Part shown: piece by piece, positions 54,384-63,183 of the stretch
Layout: each line of letters opens with the position of its first letter
How positions within the stretch are numbered: the first letter of the stretch is position 1
From: Pseudomonadota bacterium
GTDB lineage: Bacteria; Pseudomonadota; Alphaproteobacteria; Azospirillales; Azospirillaceae
Reading direction: 5' to 3'
Length of the DNA: 64,000 bases
Assembly: GCA_023423695.1 (NCBI GenBank)
Contig: JAFAFA010000006.1
Span: 1-64,000 of the forward strand
Notes under the pieces: model-generated
Told to the model about the DNA's origin: nothing
What the model saw: the letters and a program-made list of their open reading frames with translations, nothing else
The model's database searches: none
Made by a program: the position numbers and the translations under genes

Positions 54384-55709
54384 ATGGCAGATTTCTTCCC
54401 GCGTTGGCCACTCGCGACCGGCCCCGTCGTCCAGCCGGACGAGCGCCTTCCCTGGGGCTCGACGATGACGCTCGGCATCCAGCATCTGGTCGCCATGTCC
54501 GGCTCGACCATCCTCGGGCCGTTGCTGATGGGGTTTGATCCAAACCTCGCAGTCCTGTTTTCCGGCATCGGCACGCTGATCTTCCTCGTGCTCACCGCCG
54601 GGCGCGTGCCGAGCTATCTCGGCTCGTCCTTCTCGTTCATCGCCGTGGTGATCGCGGTGACGGGGTACAGCGGCCAGGGCCCCAACCCCAACATCGGGCC
54701 GGCGCTCGGCGGCATCATCGCGGCCGGCGTGCTCTATGTCCTCATCGGCCTGCTGGTGACCTACACCAGCACCAACTGGATCGAGCGGCTGATGCCGCCG
54801 GCGGTCACCGGCGCGGTGGGGGCGGCGATCGGCCTCAACCTGTCCCCGGTCGCCGTCCAGGGTATCCAGGGAACGGGTCCGCACACCCTGGTCGCCCTGT
54901 TTACCCTGGTCGCCACCGCCCTCATCGCGGTCTATGCCCCGCTCGCCATCCGGCGGCTCTCGATCCTCGCCGGCATCGCGGCGGGCTATGTCTTCTATCT
55001 CGTGCTGGCCAACGGGTTCGGCCTGCTGCCGCCGGTCAGCTTCGCGGAACTGGCCGCCGCCCCGTGGTTCGGCATGCCGGAGTTCCGCACGCCCAGCTTC
55101 GATGCCGGCGCCATGGCCCTCGTCGCCCCCATCGCCTTCATCCTGGTCGCCGAGAATCTCGGCCACATCAAGGCCATCGGCGCCATGACCGGGCGCAACC
55201 TCGACCGTTACATCGGCCGCGGCTTCATCGGCGACGGCATTGCAACCATCGTGTCCGGCAGCGGCGGCGGCACCGGCGTTACGACTTATGTCGAGAACAT
55301 GGGCGTGATGGCGGTCACCCGCGTCTTCTCCACGCTCATCTTCGTCGTCGCCGCGGTCGCCGCGATCTTCCTGGGCTTCTCGCCGAAGTTCGGCGCCCTG
55401 CTGCGGACGATCCCGGCACCGGTGCTGGGCGGACTGGCGACGGTCGTCTTCGGCCTGATCGCCGCGGCGATGGTACGCCTGTGGGTCGACAACCGCGTCG
55501 ACTTCTCCGATCCGCGCAACCTCATCACCGTCGGCGTGACGCTGGTTCTCGGCGCCGGCAACTTCACCATTTCCGCCGGCGGCTTCTCCATCGGCGGCAT
55601 CGGCACCGCGACCATCGCGGCGCTCGGCCTCTATCAGCTGCTCGGGATCGGGCGTTCGCGCGAGACCGCCCGCACCGCCCCCCAGCCGGCACCCACGACG
55701 CTCCACTGA
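54384..55709 (+). CDS. NCS2-family nucleobase permease (RutG/UraA-like)
   Basis: A 441-aa inner-membrane protein with about 14 helices. NCS2 landmarks: RLPWGSTMTLGIQHLVAMSG, IGLNLSPVAV, the substrate Glu in ILVAENLGHIKAIGAMTGRN, and SGSGGGTGVTTYVENMGVMA (second key motif). The wording looks closest to pyrimidine permeases of the RutG/UraA branch; xanthine/urate carriers are the alternative. It lies a few kb from beta-alanine catabolic genes, the end of reductive uracil breakdown, which would make metabolic sense. It ends at a strong bidirectional terminator. Confidence 0.9.
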   Translation: MADFFPRWPLATGPVVQPDERLPWGSTMTLGIQHLVAMSGSTILGPLLMGFDPNLAVLFSGIGTLIFLVLTAGRVPSYLGSSFSFIAVVIAVTGYSGQGPNPNIGPALGGIIAAGVLYVLIGLLVTYTSTNWIERLMPPAVTGAVGAAIGLNLSPVAVQGIQGTGPHTLVALFTLVATALIAVYAPLAIRRLSILAGIAAGYVFYLVLANGFGLLPPVSFAELAAAPWFGMPEFRTPSFDAGAMALVAPIAFILVAENLGHIKAIGAMTGRNLDRYIGRGFIGDGIATIVSGSGGGTGVTTYVENMGVMAVTRVFSTLIFVVAAVAAIFLGFSPKFGALLRTIPAPVLGGLATVVFGLIAAAMVRLWVDNRVDFSDPRNLITVGVTLVLGAGNFTISAGGFSIGGIGTATIAALGLYQLLGIGRSRETARTAPQPAPTTLH

Positions 55710-55720
55710 CAGAGCAGAGC

Positions 55721-55748
55721 AAAGGGGGAGCGCGTGCGCTCCCCCTTT
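55721..55748. terminator. Strong bidirectional terminator
   Basis: AAAGGGGGAGCGC (55721-55733) pairs with GCGCTCCCCCTTT (55736-55748). The stem is nearly 12-13 bp with A and T tracts at its ends, suited to both strands. It lies between the convergent stops at 55709 and 55753. Confidence 0.88.
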
Positions 55749-55752
55749 CCAC

Positions 55753-56955
55753 TCATTTGACGAGCGGGCAGCCGCTGTCCTTCGGGTCGATGTAGGCCTG
55801 GGCGGCGGGCACGGTCTTGACGATCTTGAAGTAATCCCAGGCGTATTTGGATTCGGCCGGCGTCTTGACCTGGGCCAGATACATGTCGTCGAAGATGCGG
55901 CCGTTGGCGGCGATCTTCGCCTCCTTCATCATCATGTCGGTGATGGGCATGCTGCGCATCCTGGCGGCCACCTTGTCGGCATCGTCGGTGCCGGCCTCCT
56001 GCACGGCCTTCAGGTAATGCCGGACGGCCGAATACACGCCCGCTTGGTTCATCGACGGCTTGCGGCCGGTCCGTTCCTCGAACTTCTTCGACCAGGCGCG
56101 GGTTTCGTCGTTCATGTCCCAGTAGAAGGAATTCGCCAGCATTAGCCCCTGCGAGGTCTCGAGGCCGAGCGCCTGGATGTCGTTGATGTTCAGCAACAGG
56201 CCGGCCAGGGTCTGCCCGCCCTGCGGAATACCGAACTCGGCGGCCTGCTTGACGCCGTTGATGGTGTCGCCGCCGGCATTGGCGAAGGCCACCACATCCG
56301 CACCCGACGCCTGTGCCTGCAGCAGGTACGACGAGAAGTCGGACGCACCCAGCGGATGGCGCACGCTGCCCTTGATCGTACCGCCGAGCTGCTTGACGGT
56401 GTTGGCCGCTTCGGCTTCCAGCGAATGGCCGAAGGCGTAATCGGCGGTGATGAAGTACCAGCTCTTCCTGCCCTGCTCGACCAGCGCACGCGCGGTGGCC
56501 GACGCCACGGCGTGATTGTCCCAGGTCCACTGGAAGCCGTAGGGGCTGCATTCCTTGCCCGTCAGGTCGGTGGAACCGGGGCCAGACATCAGGAAGAGGC
56601 GTTTCTTGTCCCGTGTGATCGCCTGGACGGCCAAGGCGGCGGCGGAATTGGGCACGTCGGCGACGACATCGACCTTTTCGGTGTCGATCCATTGCCGCGC
56701 CAGATTGGCGGCGATGTCCGCCTTGTTCTGGTGGTCGCCGACGATGATCTCGATCTTCGTGCCGTTCACGGCGTTGCCGAACTCCTCGGCCGCCATCCTT
56801 GCGGCGATGGCCGATCCTTCACCGTTGATGTCGGCGTAGATGCCGGACCGGTCGGACAGCATGCCGATCTTGATGACGTTGTCGGACATCTGGGCATAGG
56901 CGCTGCCTGAAGCCAGCGTGGCGAGGGCGACGCCGGCGAGAAGGAACTTGCGCAT
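55753..56955 (-). CDS. ABC-type branched-chain (LivK-like) substrate-binding protein, cassette B
   Basis: A 400-aa periplasmic protein with a signal peptide (MRKFLLAGVALATLASGSAYA, cleavage after AYA). Motifs: VIKIGMLSDRSGIYADINGEG, IEIIVGDHQNKADIAANLARQW, FITADYAFGHSLEAEA. It is a clear paralogue of the cassette A protein (25680-26885), with the same GCPLVK end. No permease or ATPase is nearby. It is the last gene of the sigma-54-controlled set and likely captures the compound degraded by the BKACE route. Confidence 0.9.
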   Translation of the reverse strand: MRKFLLAGVALATLASGSAYAQMSDNVIKIGMLSDRSGIYADINGEGSAIAARMAAEEFGNAVNGTKIEIIVGDHQNKADIAANLARQWIDTEKVDVVADVPNSAAALAVQAITRDKKRLFLMSGPGSTDLTGKECSPYGFQWTWDNHAVASATARALVEQGRKSWYFITADYAFGHSLEAEAANTVKQLGGTIKGSVRHPLGASDFSSYLLQAQASGADVVAFANAGGDTINGVKQAAEFGIPQGGQTLAGLLLNINDIQALGLETSQGLMLANSFYWDMNDETRAWSKKFEERTGRKPSMNQAGVYSAVRHYLKAVQEAGTDDADKVAARMRSMPITDMMMKEAKIAANGRIFDDMYLAQVKTPAESKYAWDYFKIVKTVPAAQAYIDPKDSGCPLVK

Positions 56956-57035
56956 GTTTCACTCCCAATTCTGACAGTTCTTGGTGCTTGGGGCGGCCGC
57001 TCACGGTGGCGCCCGGAGACTCTCGGGACGAAGGC

Positions 57036-57815
57036 TCAATGGGTGGTATAGCCGCCGTCCACCGGAATGACCGCCCCGGTGATCGATGCCGCGGCGTCGG
57101 AGCAGAGGAAGGCGATGGCGGCGGCGACCTCCTCCGGCCCGATCAGCCGGCCGGTCGGCATCTTTTCCAGGAACACCGCCTTCAGGACCTGATCCTCGGG
57201 CAGGCCGGTGACCTGCGCCTGCTGGGCGATCTGCTTTTCGATGATGGGGGTCAGCACCGTGCCGGGACACACGGCGTTGCAGGTGATGCCATGCGGGGCG
57301 AGTTCGATCGACACCGACTTGGTCAGGCCGATGATGCCATGCTTGGCGGCGACATAGGCGGGCTTGTGCGGGGCGCCCACCATACCCAGCACGGAGGCGG
57401 TGTTGACGATGCGTCCCCAGCCCCGCTCCCGCATCGCCGGCACGGCCGCCTTGATGGTGTGGAACGCGGCGCTCAGGTTGACCGCCAGCAGCAGGTCCCA
57501 TTTGTCGTCGGGAAACTCGTGCAGGGCGGCGACATGCTGGATGCCGGCGTTGTTCACCAGGATGTCCACCGGTCCCAGCAGGTCCGCGGCCTCCGCCATC
57601 ATGGCGCGGGCCTCATCCGGCCGGCTGAGGTCAGCGCCCGAATAGACGATCCGGGTTCCGCTTTGCTCCGCGATCCCGGCGCAGGTCCGGTCGATCTCGG
57701 CGCGGTCGCCGAAGCCGTTGACCATCACATTGCAGCCCCGGCCGGCCAGTTCCCGCACGGTCGCCAGCCCGATTCCGCTGGTGGAGCCGGTGACGACGGC
57801 GTTTCTGTTCTGCAT
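57036..57815 (-). CDS. SDR enzyme resembling 3-hydroxybutyrate dehydrogenase
   Basis: A 259-aa classical SDR. TGSTSGIG (about 8-15) binds NAD; NNAGIQHV, NTASVLGMVGAPHKPAYVAAKHG (Ser/Tyr/Lys triad) and NAVCPGTVLTPI follow. The text is very close to (R)-3-hydroxybutyrate dehydrogenases, including AVIPVDGGYT at the end. Acetoacetate is the invariant product of BKACE enzymes, and this enzyme would reduce it to 3-hydroxybutyrate or run in reverse. It lies 31 bases after the BKACE gene in the same operon. Confidence 0.88.
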   Translation of the reverse strand: MQNRNAVVTGSTSGIGLATVRELAGRGCNVMVNGFGDRAEIDRTCAGIAEQSGTRIVYSGADLSRPDEARAMMAEAADLLGPVDILVNNAGIQHVAALHEFPDDKWDLLLAVNLSAAFHTIKAAVPAMRERGWGRIVNTASVLGMVGAPHKPAYVAAKHGIIGLTKSVSIELAPHGITCNAVCPGTVLTPIIEKQIAQQAQVTGLPEDQVLKAVFLEKMPTGRLIGPEEVAAAIAFLCSDAAASITGAVIPVDGGYTTH

Positions 57816-57846
57816 TTATCGTCCCTCGATCAGGAAATGGTACGGC

Positions 57847-58785
57847 TCAGAACGCCACCTGGTCGGCGCCCTTGAGGTCGAGCATGGCGCGCGCCTCCGC
57901 CGGGGTGGCGACCTCCAGCGACAGCTCCTCAAGGATGCGGCGGATCTTCGCCACCTGCTCGGCGCTGTTCCGGGCGAGCCGGCCCTTGGCGAGATAGAGG
58001 CTGTCCTCCAGCCCGACGCGGACATTGCCGCCCATCACCGCGGCCATGGTCGTGAAGGGGATCTGGTGGCGGCCGGCGGCCAGAACCGACCATTGGTAGT
58101 CCTTGCCGAACAGGCGGTCGGCGGTCTCCCGCATGAAGGCGAGGTTGCGCTCCTCCGCCCCGATGCCGCCCAGGATGCCGAAGATGGTCTGGATGAACAG
58201 CGGCGCCTTCACCAATCCGCGATCGAGGAAATGGGCCAGGTTGTACAGGTGGCCGACATCGTAGCACTCGAACTCGAAGCGGGTGCCGCAGCCCTCGCCC
58301 AGATGTTCAAGGATATAGGCGATGTCGCGGAAGGTGTTGCGGAAGATGAAGTCGTCGGTGCTGCGCAGATAGGGCTCTTCCCAATCGTGCTTCCAGTCCT
58401 TGTAACGGTCGGCCAGGGGGTAGATGCCGAAATTCATCGATCCCATGTTGAGCGAGCACATCTCCGGCTTGGCCAGAAGCGGGGCGGCAAGCCGTTCCTG
58501 CACCGTCATGTTCAGCGAGCCGCCGGTGGTGATGTTCAACACCGCATCGGTGGACTGCTTCAGCCGTGGCAGGAACTGCATGAACACGGCGGGGTCCGGC
58601 GTCGGCTGGCCGGTGCGGGGATCGCGGGCGTGCAGATGCAGGATCGCCGCCCCGGCCTCCGCCGCGCCGACGCCCTGCTCGACGATCTCGTCGGGCGTGA
58701 CCGGCAGGGCGTCCGACATGGTGGGGGTGTGGATCGATCCCGTCAGCGCGCAGCTGATGATGACTTTGTTCCGTGTTGCGGCCAT
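57847..58785 (-). CDS. BKACE-family beta-keto acid cleavage enzyme (DUF849), cassette B
   Basis: A 312-aa TIM-barrel enzyme. NKVIISCALTGSIHTPTMSD at the start, Zn-site ILHLHARDPRTGQPTPDP, FECYDVGHLYNLAHFLDRGL, and GGNVRVGLEDSLYLAKG. It cleaves a beta-keto acid with acetyl-CoA into acetoacetate and a CoA ester. Similar overall to the cassette A copy but divergent in several loops, so a different substrate is likely. AGGAGG precedes the ATG at 58785 by nine bases; a longer frame to 58887 is discarded. The gene is followed by an acetoacetate-handling SDR. Confidence 0.92.
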   Translation of the reverse strand: MAATRNKVIISCALTGSIHTPTMSDALPVTPDEIVEQGVGAAEAGAAILHLHARDPRTGQPTPDPAVFMQFLPRLKQSTDAVLNITTGGSLNMTVQERLAAPLLAKPEMCSLNMGSMNFGIYPLADRYKDWKHDWEEPYLRSTDDFIFRNTFRDIAYILEHLGEGCGTRFEFECYDVGHLYNLAHFLDRGLVKAPLFIQTIFGILGGIGAEERNLAFMRETADRLFGKDYQWSVLAAGRHQIPFTTMAAVMGGNVRVGLEDSLYLAKGRLARNSAEQVAKIRRILEELSLEVATPAEARAMLDLKGADQVAF

Positions 58786-58867
58786 GCATGGCCCTCCTGT
58801 TCTGGTCCGGCCGGGCAGGCTGCGGACGATTGAAGCTTGAGCGTCGGCAAAAAAGCCGTGCCGGTGG

Positions 58868-59779
58868 TCAGTTGCGGTAGACGCCATCCAGGCGGCGGAG
58901 ATGGGCGGCGAGGCCGTCGGCGACCTCCTGCCGCTGGGCCTCGGTCCAGGTCCGGAAGCCGGCGCCCGCCTTCATGCCGAGCCGCCCGGAGGCGACCAGA
59001 TCGCGCAGGAGAGTCTGCGGGCCAGCGCTGCGGTCGAGATCGGCCAGGACATGCCCGTGCACCGCCAGTGTCAGGTCGGTGCCGACGAGATCGGCGTTCT
59101 CCAGCGGCCCCAGCACGGCAAGGCGCCGGCCGAAGCTCGCCTTGACCACGGTATCCACTGTTTCGGCATCGCAGACGCCGCTTTCGACCAGGGCGATGGC
59201 CTCGCGCCACATCGCATGCTGCAGGCGGTTGCCGATGAAGCCGGGAACATCCTTGCGGACATGCACCGGCGTCTTGCCGATGGAGGCCAGCAGGCCGATC
59301 ATCGCCTCCACCGCCGCATCATCGGTGTCCTGGGTCTGGACCACCTCGACCAGCGGGATCAGATGGGGCGGGTTCCACCAATGGGTGCCCATGGCGCGGG
59401 TCTTGTCGACGAGCGGCTCCATGATCCGGGTGATCGGGATGACCGAGGTGTTGCTGGCCAGAAGCGCGTGGGCGGGAGCCGCCGCCTCGACCGCCGCGAG
59501 AACCCGTTGCTTGAGGGCCAGATCCTCCGGCACCGCTTCGATGACGATGTCTGCGCCGGCAACCGCGTCCACCAGCATTTCCTGCGGGTGGATCAGGTCG
59601 GTGACCGCGCTGTCCTCTCCCAGAAGCTGCAGATTGCGGCGGATATGGCCGAGGATCGCCGCGCGGCGGTCGGCATCGGGTTCCTGGATCGCGACGCAAT
59701 GCCCGGCGGCGGCGAAGGCCTGCGCGATGCCGTGCCCCATCAATCCGCCGCCGATGATCGCGATGCGCTGCTTTGTCAT
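58868..59779 (-). CDS. 3-hydroxyacyl-CoA dehydrogenase family protein, cassette B
   Basis: A 303-aa NAD-dependent enzyme. GGGLMGHGIAQAFAAAG (about 10-26) is the Rossmann loop; SNTSVIPITRIMEPL and GTHWWNPPHLIPLVEVVQT form the active-site area, with His next to two Trp. The helical C-domain includes VRKDVPGFIGNRLQHAMWREA. The substrate may be a free 3-hydroxy acid rather than a CoA ester, since the next enzyme uses a free beta-keto acid. It differs from the carnitine-type enzyme of cassette A. First gene after the sigma-54 promoter, about 100 bases downstream. Confidence 0.88.
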   Translation of the reverse strand: MTKQRIAIIGGGLMGHGIAQAFAAAGHCVAIQEPDADRRAAILGHIRRNLQLLGEDSAVTDLIHPQEMLVDAVAGADIVIEAVPEDLALKQRVLAAVEAAAPAHALLASNTSVIPITRIMEPLVDKTRAMGTHWWNPPHLIPLVEVVQTQDTDDAAVEAMIGLLASIGKTPVHVRKDVPGFIGNRLQHAMWREAIALVESGVCDAETVDTVVKASFGRRLAVLGPLENADLVGTDLTLAVHGHVLADLDRSAGPQTLLRDLVASGRLGMKAGAGFRTWTEAQRQEVADGLAAHLRRLDGVYRN

Positions 59780-59888
59780 GGCGCGTGCATATCCCCCTTC
59801 TGCCTGACCGGAGCCCCCGCCCCGTCATCCGCCCCGCTTAAGGCGTTGAGCGGATTGTTCGTTGGGCCACTTTGCGGAAGACTGAAGA

Positions 59889-59903
59889 GCAACGCGCGTG
59901 CCA
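59889..59903 (-). promoter_or_regulatory. Near-consensus sigma-54 (-24/-12) promoter of cassette B
   Basis: On the minus strand 59903-59889 reads TGGCACGCGCGTTGC: GG at 59902-59901, then ten bases, then GC at 59890-59889. This matches TGGCAC-N5-TTGC exactly. A start near 59877 would transcribe the dehydrogenase-BKACE-SDR-binding-protein operon. A sigma-54 activator gene is divergently placed next to it. Confidence 0.85.
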
Positions 59904-59904
59904 G

Positions 59905-59916
59905 TTGGTCAACCAA
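59905..59916. promoter_or_regulatory. Palindrome adjacent to the sigma-54 promoter
   Basis: TTGGTCAACCAA, arms TTGGT/ACCAA with a two-base centre, two bases upstream of the -24 element. It resembles operators of GntR/FadR-type repressors. No such gene is in the window, so it may instead serve the adjacent activator or an unlinked repressor. Confidence 0.5.
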
Positions 59917-60096
59917 TTGAAAGAAAAGGATTTTGATTCCGCGATGTGCGATATGGATACCCAGGAGACATTGATTTCAGACAGTCCGCTCTCCGCGACG
60001 GCCGGCCACCCCTGCAAATCGGCGCTTTCGCCGTGTTCACTTTTCTGACAGACAATGTCCAGTATCTTGACAATTGGTGATGCGGAGGTCTGTCGG
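59917..60096. other. Upstream region of the sigma-54 activator gene
   Basis: Includes GACAATGTC (60052-60060) and TTGACAATTGG (60067-60077), sharing GACAAT in direct orientation. These are possible binding sites of the activator. No confident promoter for the activator was identified. Confidence 0.35.
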
Positions 60097-61527
<1,431 letters not shown>

Positions 61528-61600
61528 CCCCGCCGTAACCACCACCGGCACCAAATCGCCGTTCGTCTGTTATCCCGCTTCAGGCGGCGGCCGGTCCTCC

Positions 61601-61632
61601 GGCCGACCCTGGTTGTGGCCGACCCTGGTTGT
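61601..61632 (+). repeat. 16-bp tandem duplication upstream of the molybdenum hydroxylase operon
   Basis: GGCCGACCCTGGTTGT occurs twice without change (61601-61616 and 61617-61632), ending 13 bases before the first ATG. It may be a doubled regulator site or a recent duplication. Confidence 0.8.
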
Positions 61633-61645
61633 CCGGGAGGAACAG

Positions 61646-62167
61646 ATGGGTATCACCGTGAACGGGACCAATGTGGATCTGCCGGATGATCCACGCGTCT
61701 CGCTGCTCGACCTGCTTCGTGAAAAGCTTCATCTGACCGGCACCAAGAAGGGTTGCGACCAGGGTGCCTGCGGCGCCTGCACGGTGCTGGTGGACGGCCA
61801 GCGCATCCTCTCCTGCCTCGCGCTCGCGGTGCAGTATGAAGGGCGCTCCGTCACCACGATAGAAGGCATCGGCGCCGATGGCACGCCGCACCCGCTGCAG
61901 CAGGCCTTCATCGAGCATGACGGCTTCCAGTGCGGCTATTGCACGCCCGGCCAGATCTGCTCGGCCATCGGCATGATCGAAGAGTTGCGGCGTGGCGTGC
62001 CCAGCCACGTCACCGCCGAGCTCGACGCCGCCTCGATCCCCTACAGCCGCGACGAGCTGCGCGAGCGGATGAGCGGCAACCTGTGCCGCTGCGGCGCGCA
62101 CAACGGCATCATCGACGCCATCGTCGAAACCTATCCGGCCGATGCACAGCGGGAGGCCGCGGAATGA
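61646..62167 (+). CDS. (2Fe-2S)-binding small subunit of a xanthine-dehydrogenase-family enzyme
   Basis: A 173-aa protein with two iron-sulfur clusters. The N-terminal ferredoxin-type domain has CDQGACGACTVLVDGQRILSC-type spacing (Cys at about 39, 44, 47 and 59). The C-terminal helical domain has CGYCTPGQ and CRCG. It relays electrons from the molybdenum site to FAD. GGGAGG lies eight bases before ATG 61646. No Tat or Sec signal is present, unlike PaoA-type periplasmic aldehyde oxidoreductases, so the complex seems cytoplasmic. First gene of a three-gene overlapping operon. Confidence 0.94.
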   Translation: MGITVNGTNVDLPDDPRVSLLDLLREKLHLTGTKKGCDQGACGACTVLVDGQRILSCLALAVQYEGRSVTTIEGIGADGTPHPLQQAFIEHDGFQCGYCTPGQICSAIGMIEELRRGVPSHVTAELDAASIPYSRDELRERMSGNLCRCGAHNGIIDAIVETYPADAQREAAE

Positions 62168-63183
62168 CGCCCTTCACCTACACCCAGGCGGCCGATGCCG
62201 ACACTGCGGTCCGCCTGATCGCCGGTCAGTCCGGCAACCGGCAACCGGGCGCCAGCTATCTGGGCGGCGGCACCAACCTCGTCGACCTGATGCGCGAAAC
62301 CATCGAGCGTCCCACGGCGCTGGTGGACGTCACCGGGCTGTCGAGCGTGATCGCGGAGACCGACGGCGGCGGCCTGCTGATCGGCGCAGCGGTGCGCAAC
62401 ACCGCCCTTGCCGAGCATCGGTTGGTCCGCAACCGCTATCCGGTGCTGGCGCGGGCGATCCTGGCCGGCGCCTCCCCGCAGATCCGCAACATGGCGACCG
62501 TGGCGGGCAACATCCTTCAGCGCACGCGCTGTGCCTATTTCTACGACCGGGCCGGGTCGCGCTGCAACAAGCGGGAGCCCGGCCAGGGCTGCGACGCCAT
62601 CGACGGCTTCAACCGCATGCATGCGATCCTCGGCGCCTCTCCCTCCTGCGTCGCGACCCACCCGTCCGACATGTGCGTGGCGCTGGCGGCCCTCGACGCC
62701 ACCGTTCACCTGACCGGCGCCCAGGGCGAACGCCGCCTGCCCTTCGCGGACCTGCACCGGCTGCCCGGCGACGAGCCCGACCGCGACACGGTGCTGGAGC
62801 CGGGCGACCTCATCACGGCGGTGGAACTGCCGGCCCTTCCGCCGGCCGCGCGCTCCGCCTACCGCAAGGTCCGCGACCGGTCGAGCTATGCCTTCGCCCT
62901 GGTTTCGGTCGCCGCGGCGCTGGCGGTGGAGAACGGGATTGTGACGGAGGTGCGGCTGGCGCTCGGCGGCGTCGCGCACAAGCCCTGGCGCGCAGCGAAG
63001 GCGGAGCAGGCGCTGCGCGGCCAGCCCGCGACCGAGGCTGCCTTCCAGGCGGCGGCCGCCGCTGAACTCGCGGAGGCGGTGCCGTTGCGGGACAACGCCT
63101 TCAAGATCGAACTGGCGCAACGCGTCATCGTCGCCGTGCTCGGCGAATTGGCGGAAAGCAGGCTGGCGGGAGACGGGGCATGA
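62164..63183 (+). CDS. FAD-binding subunit (CoxM/PaoB/YagS type)
   Basis: A 339-aa flavoprotein. GASYLGGGTNLVDLMRETIE binds FAD; ASPQIRNMATVAGNILQRTRC is typical for this subunit. The cysteine-bearing insert YFYDRAGSRCNKREPGQGCDA suggests an extra [4Fe-4S] cluster, as known for PaoB and 4-hydroxybenzoyl-CoA reductase-type subunits. It overlaps the small-subunit stop (ATGA) and the large-subunit start (ATGA). Confidence 0.93.
   Translation: MTPFTYTQAADADTAVRLIAGQSGNRQPGASYLGGGTNLVDLMRETIERPTALVDVTGLSSVIAETDGGGLLIGAAVRNTALAEHRLVRNRYPVLARAILAGASPQIRNMATVAGNILQRTRCAYFYDRAGSRCNKREPGQGCDAIDGFNRMHAILGASPSCVATHPSDMCVALAALDATVHLTGAQGERRLPFADLHRLPGDEPDRDTVLEPGDLITAVELPALPPAARSAYRKVRDRSSYAFALVSVAAALAVENGIVTEVRLALGGVAHKPWRAAKAEQALRGQPATEAAFQAAAAAELAEAVPLRDNAFKIELAQRVIVAVLGELAESRLAGDGA

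Noticed and set aside
61528..61645. Sigma-54 promoter for the molybdenum hydroxylase operon
   Set aside because: The best candidate (CCGGCACCAAATCGCC) has GG and GC nine bases apart, not ten, and lacks the TTGC half.
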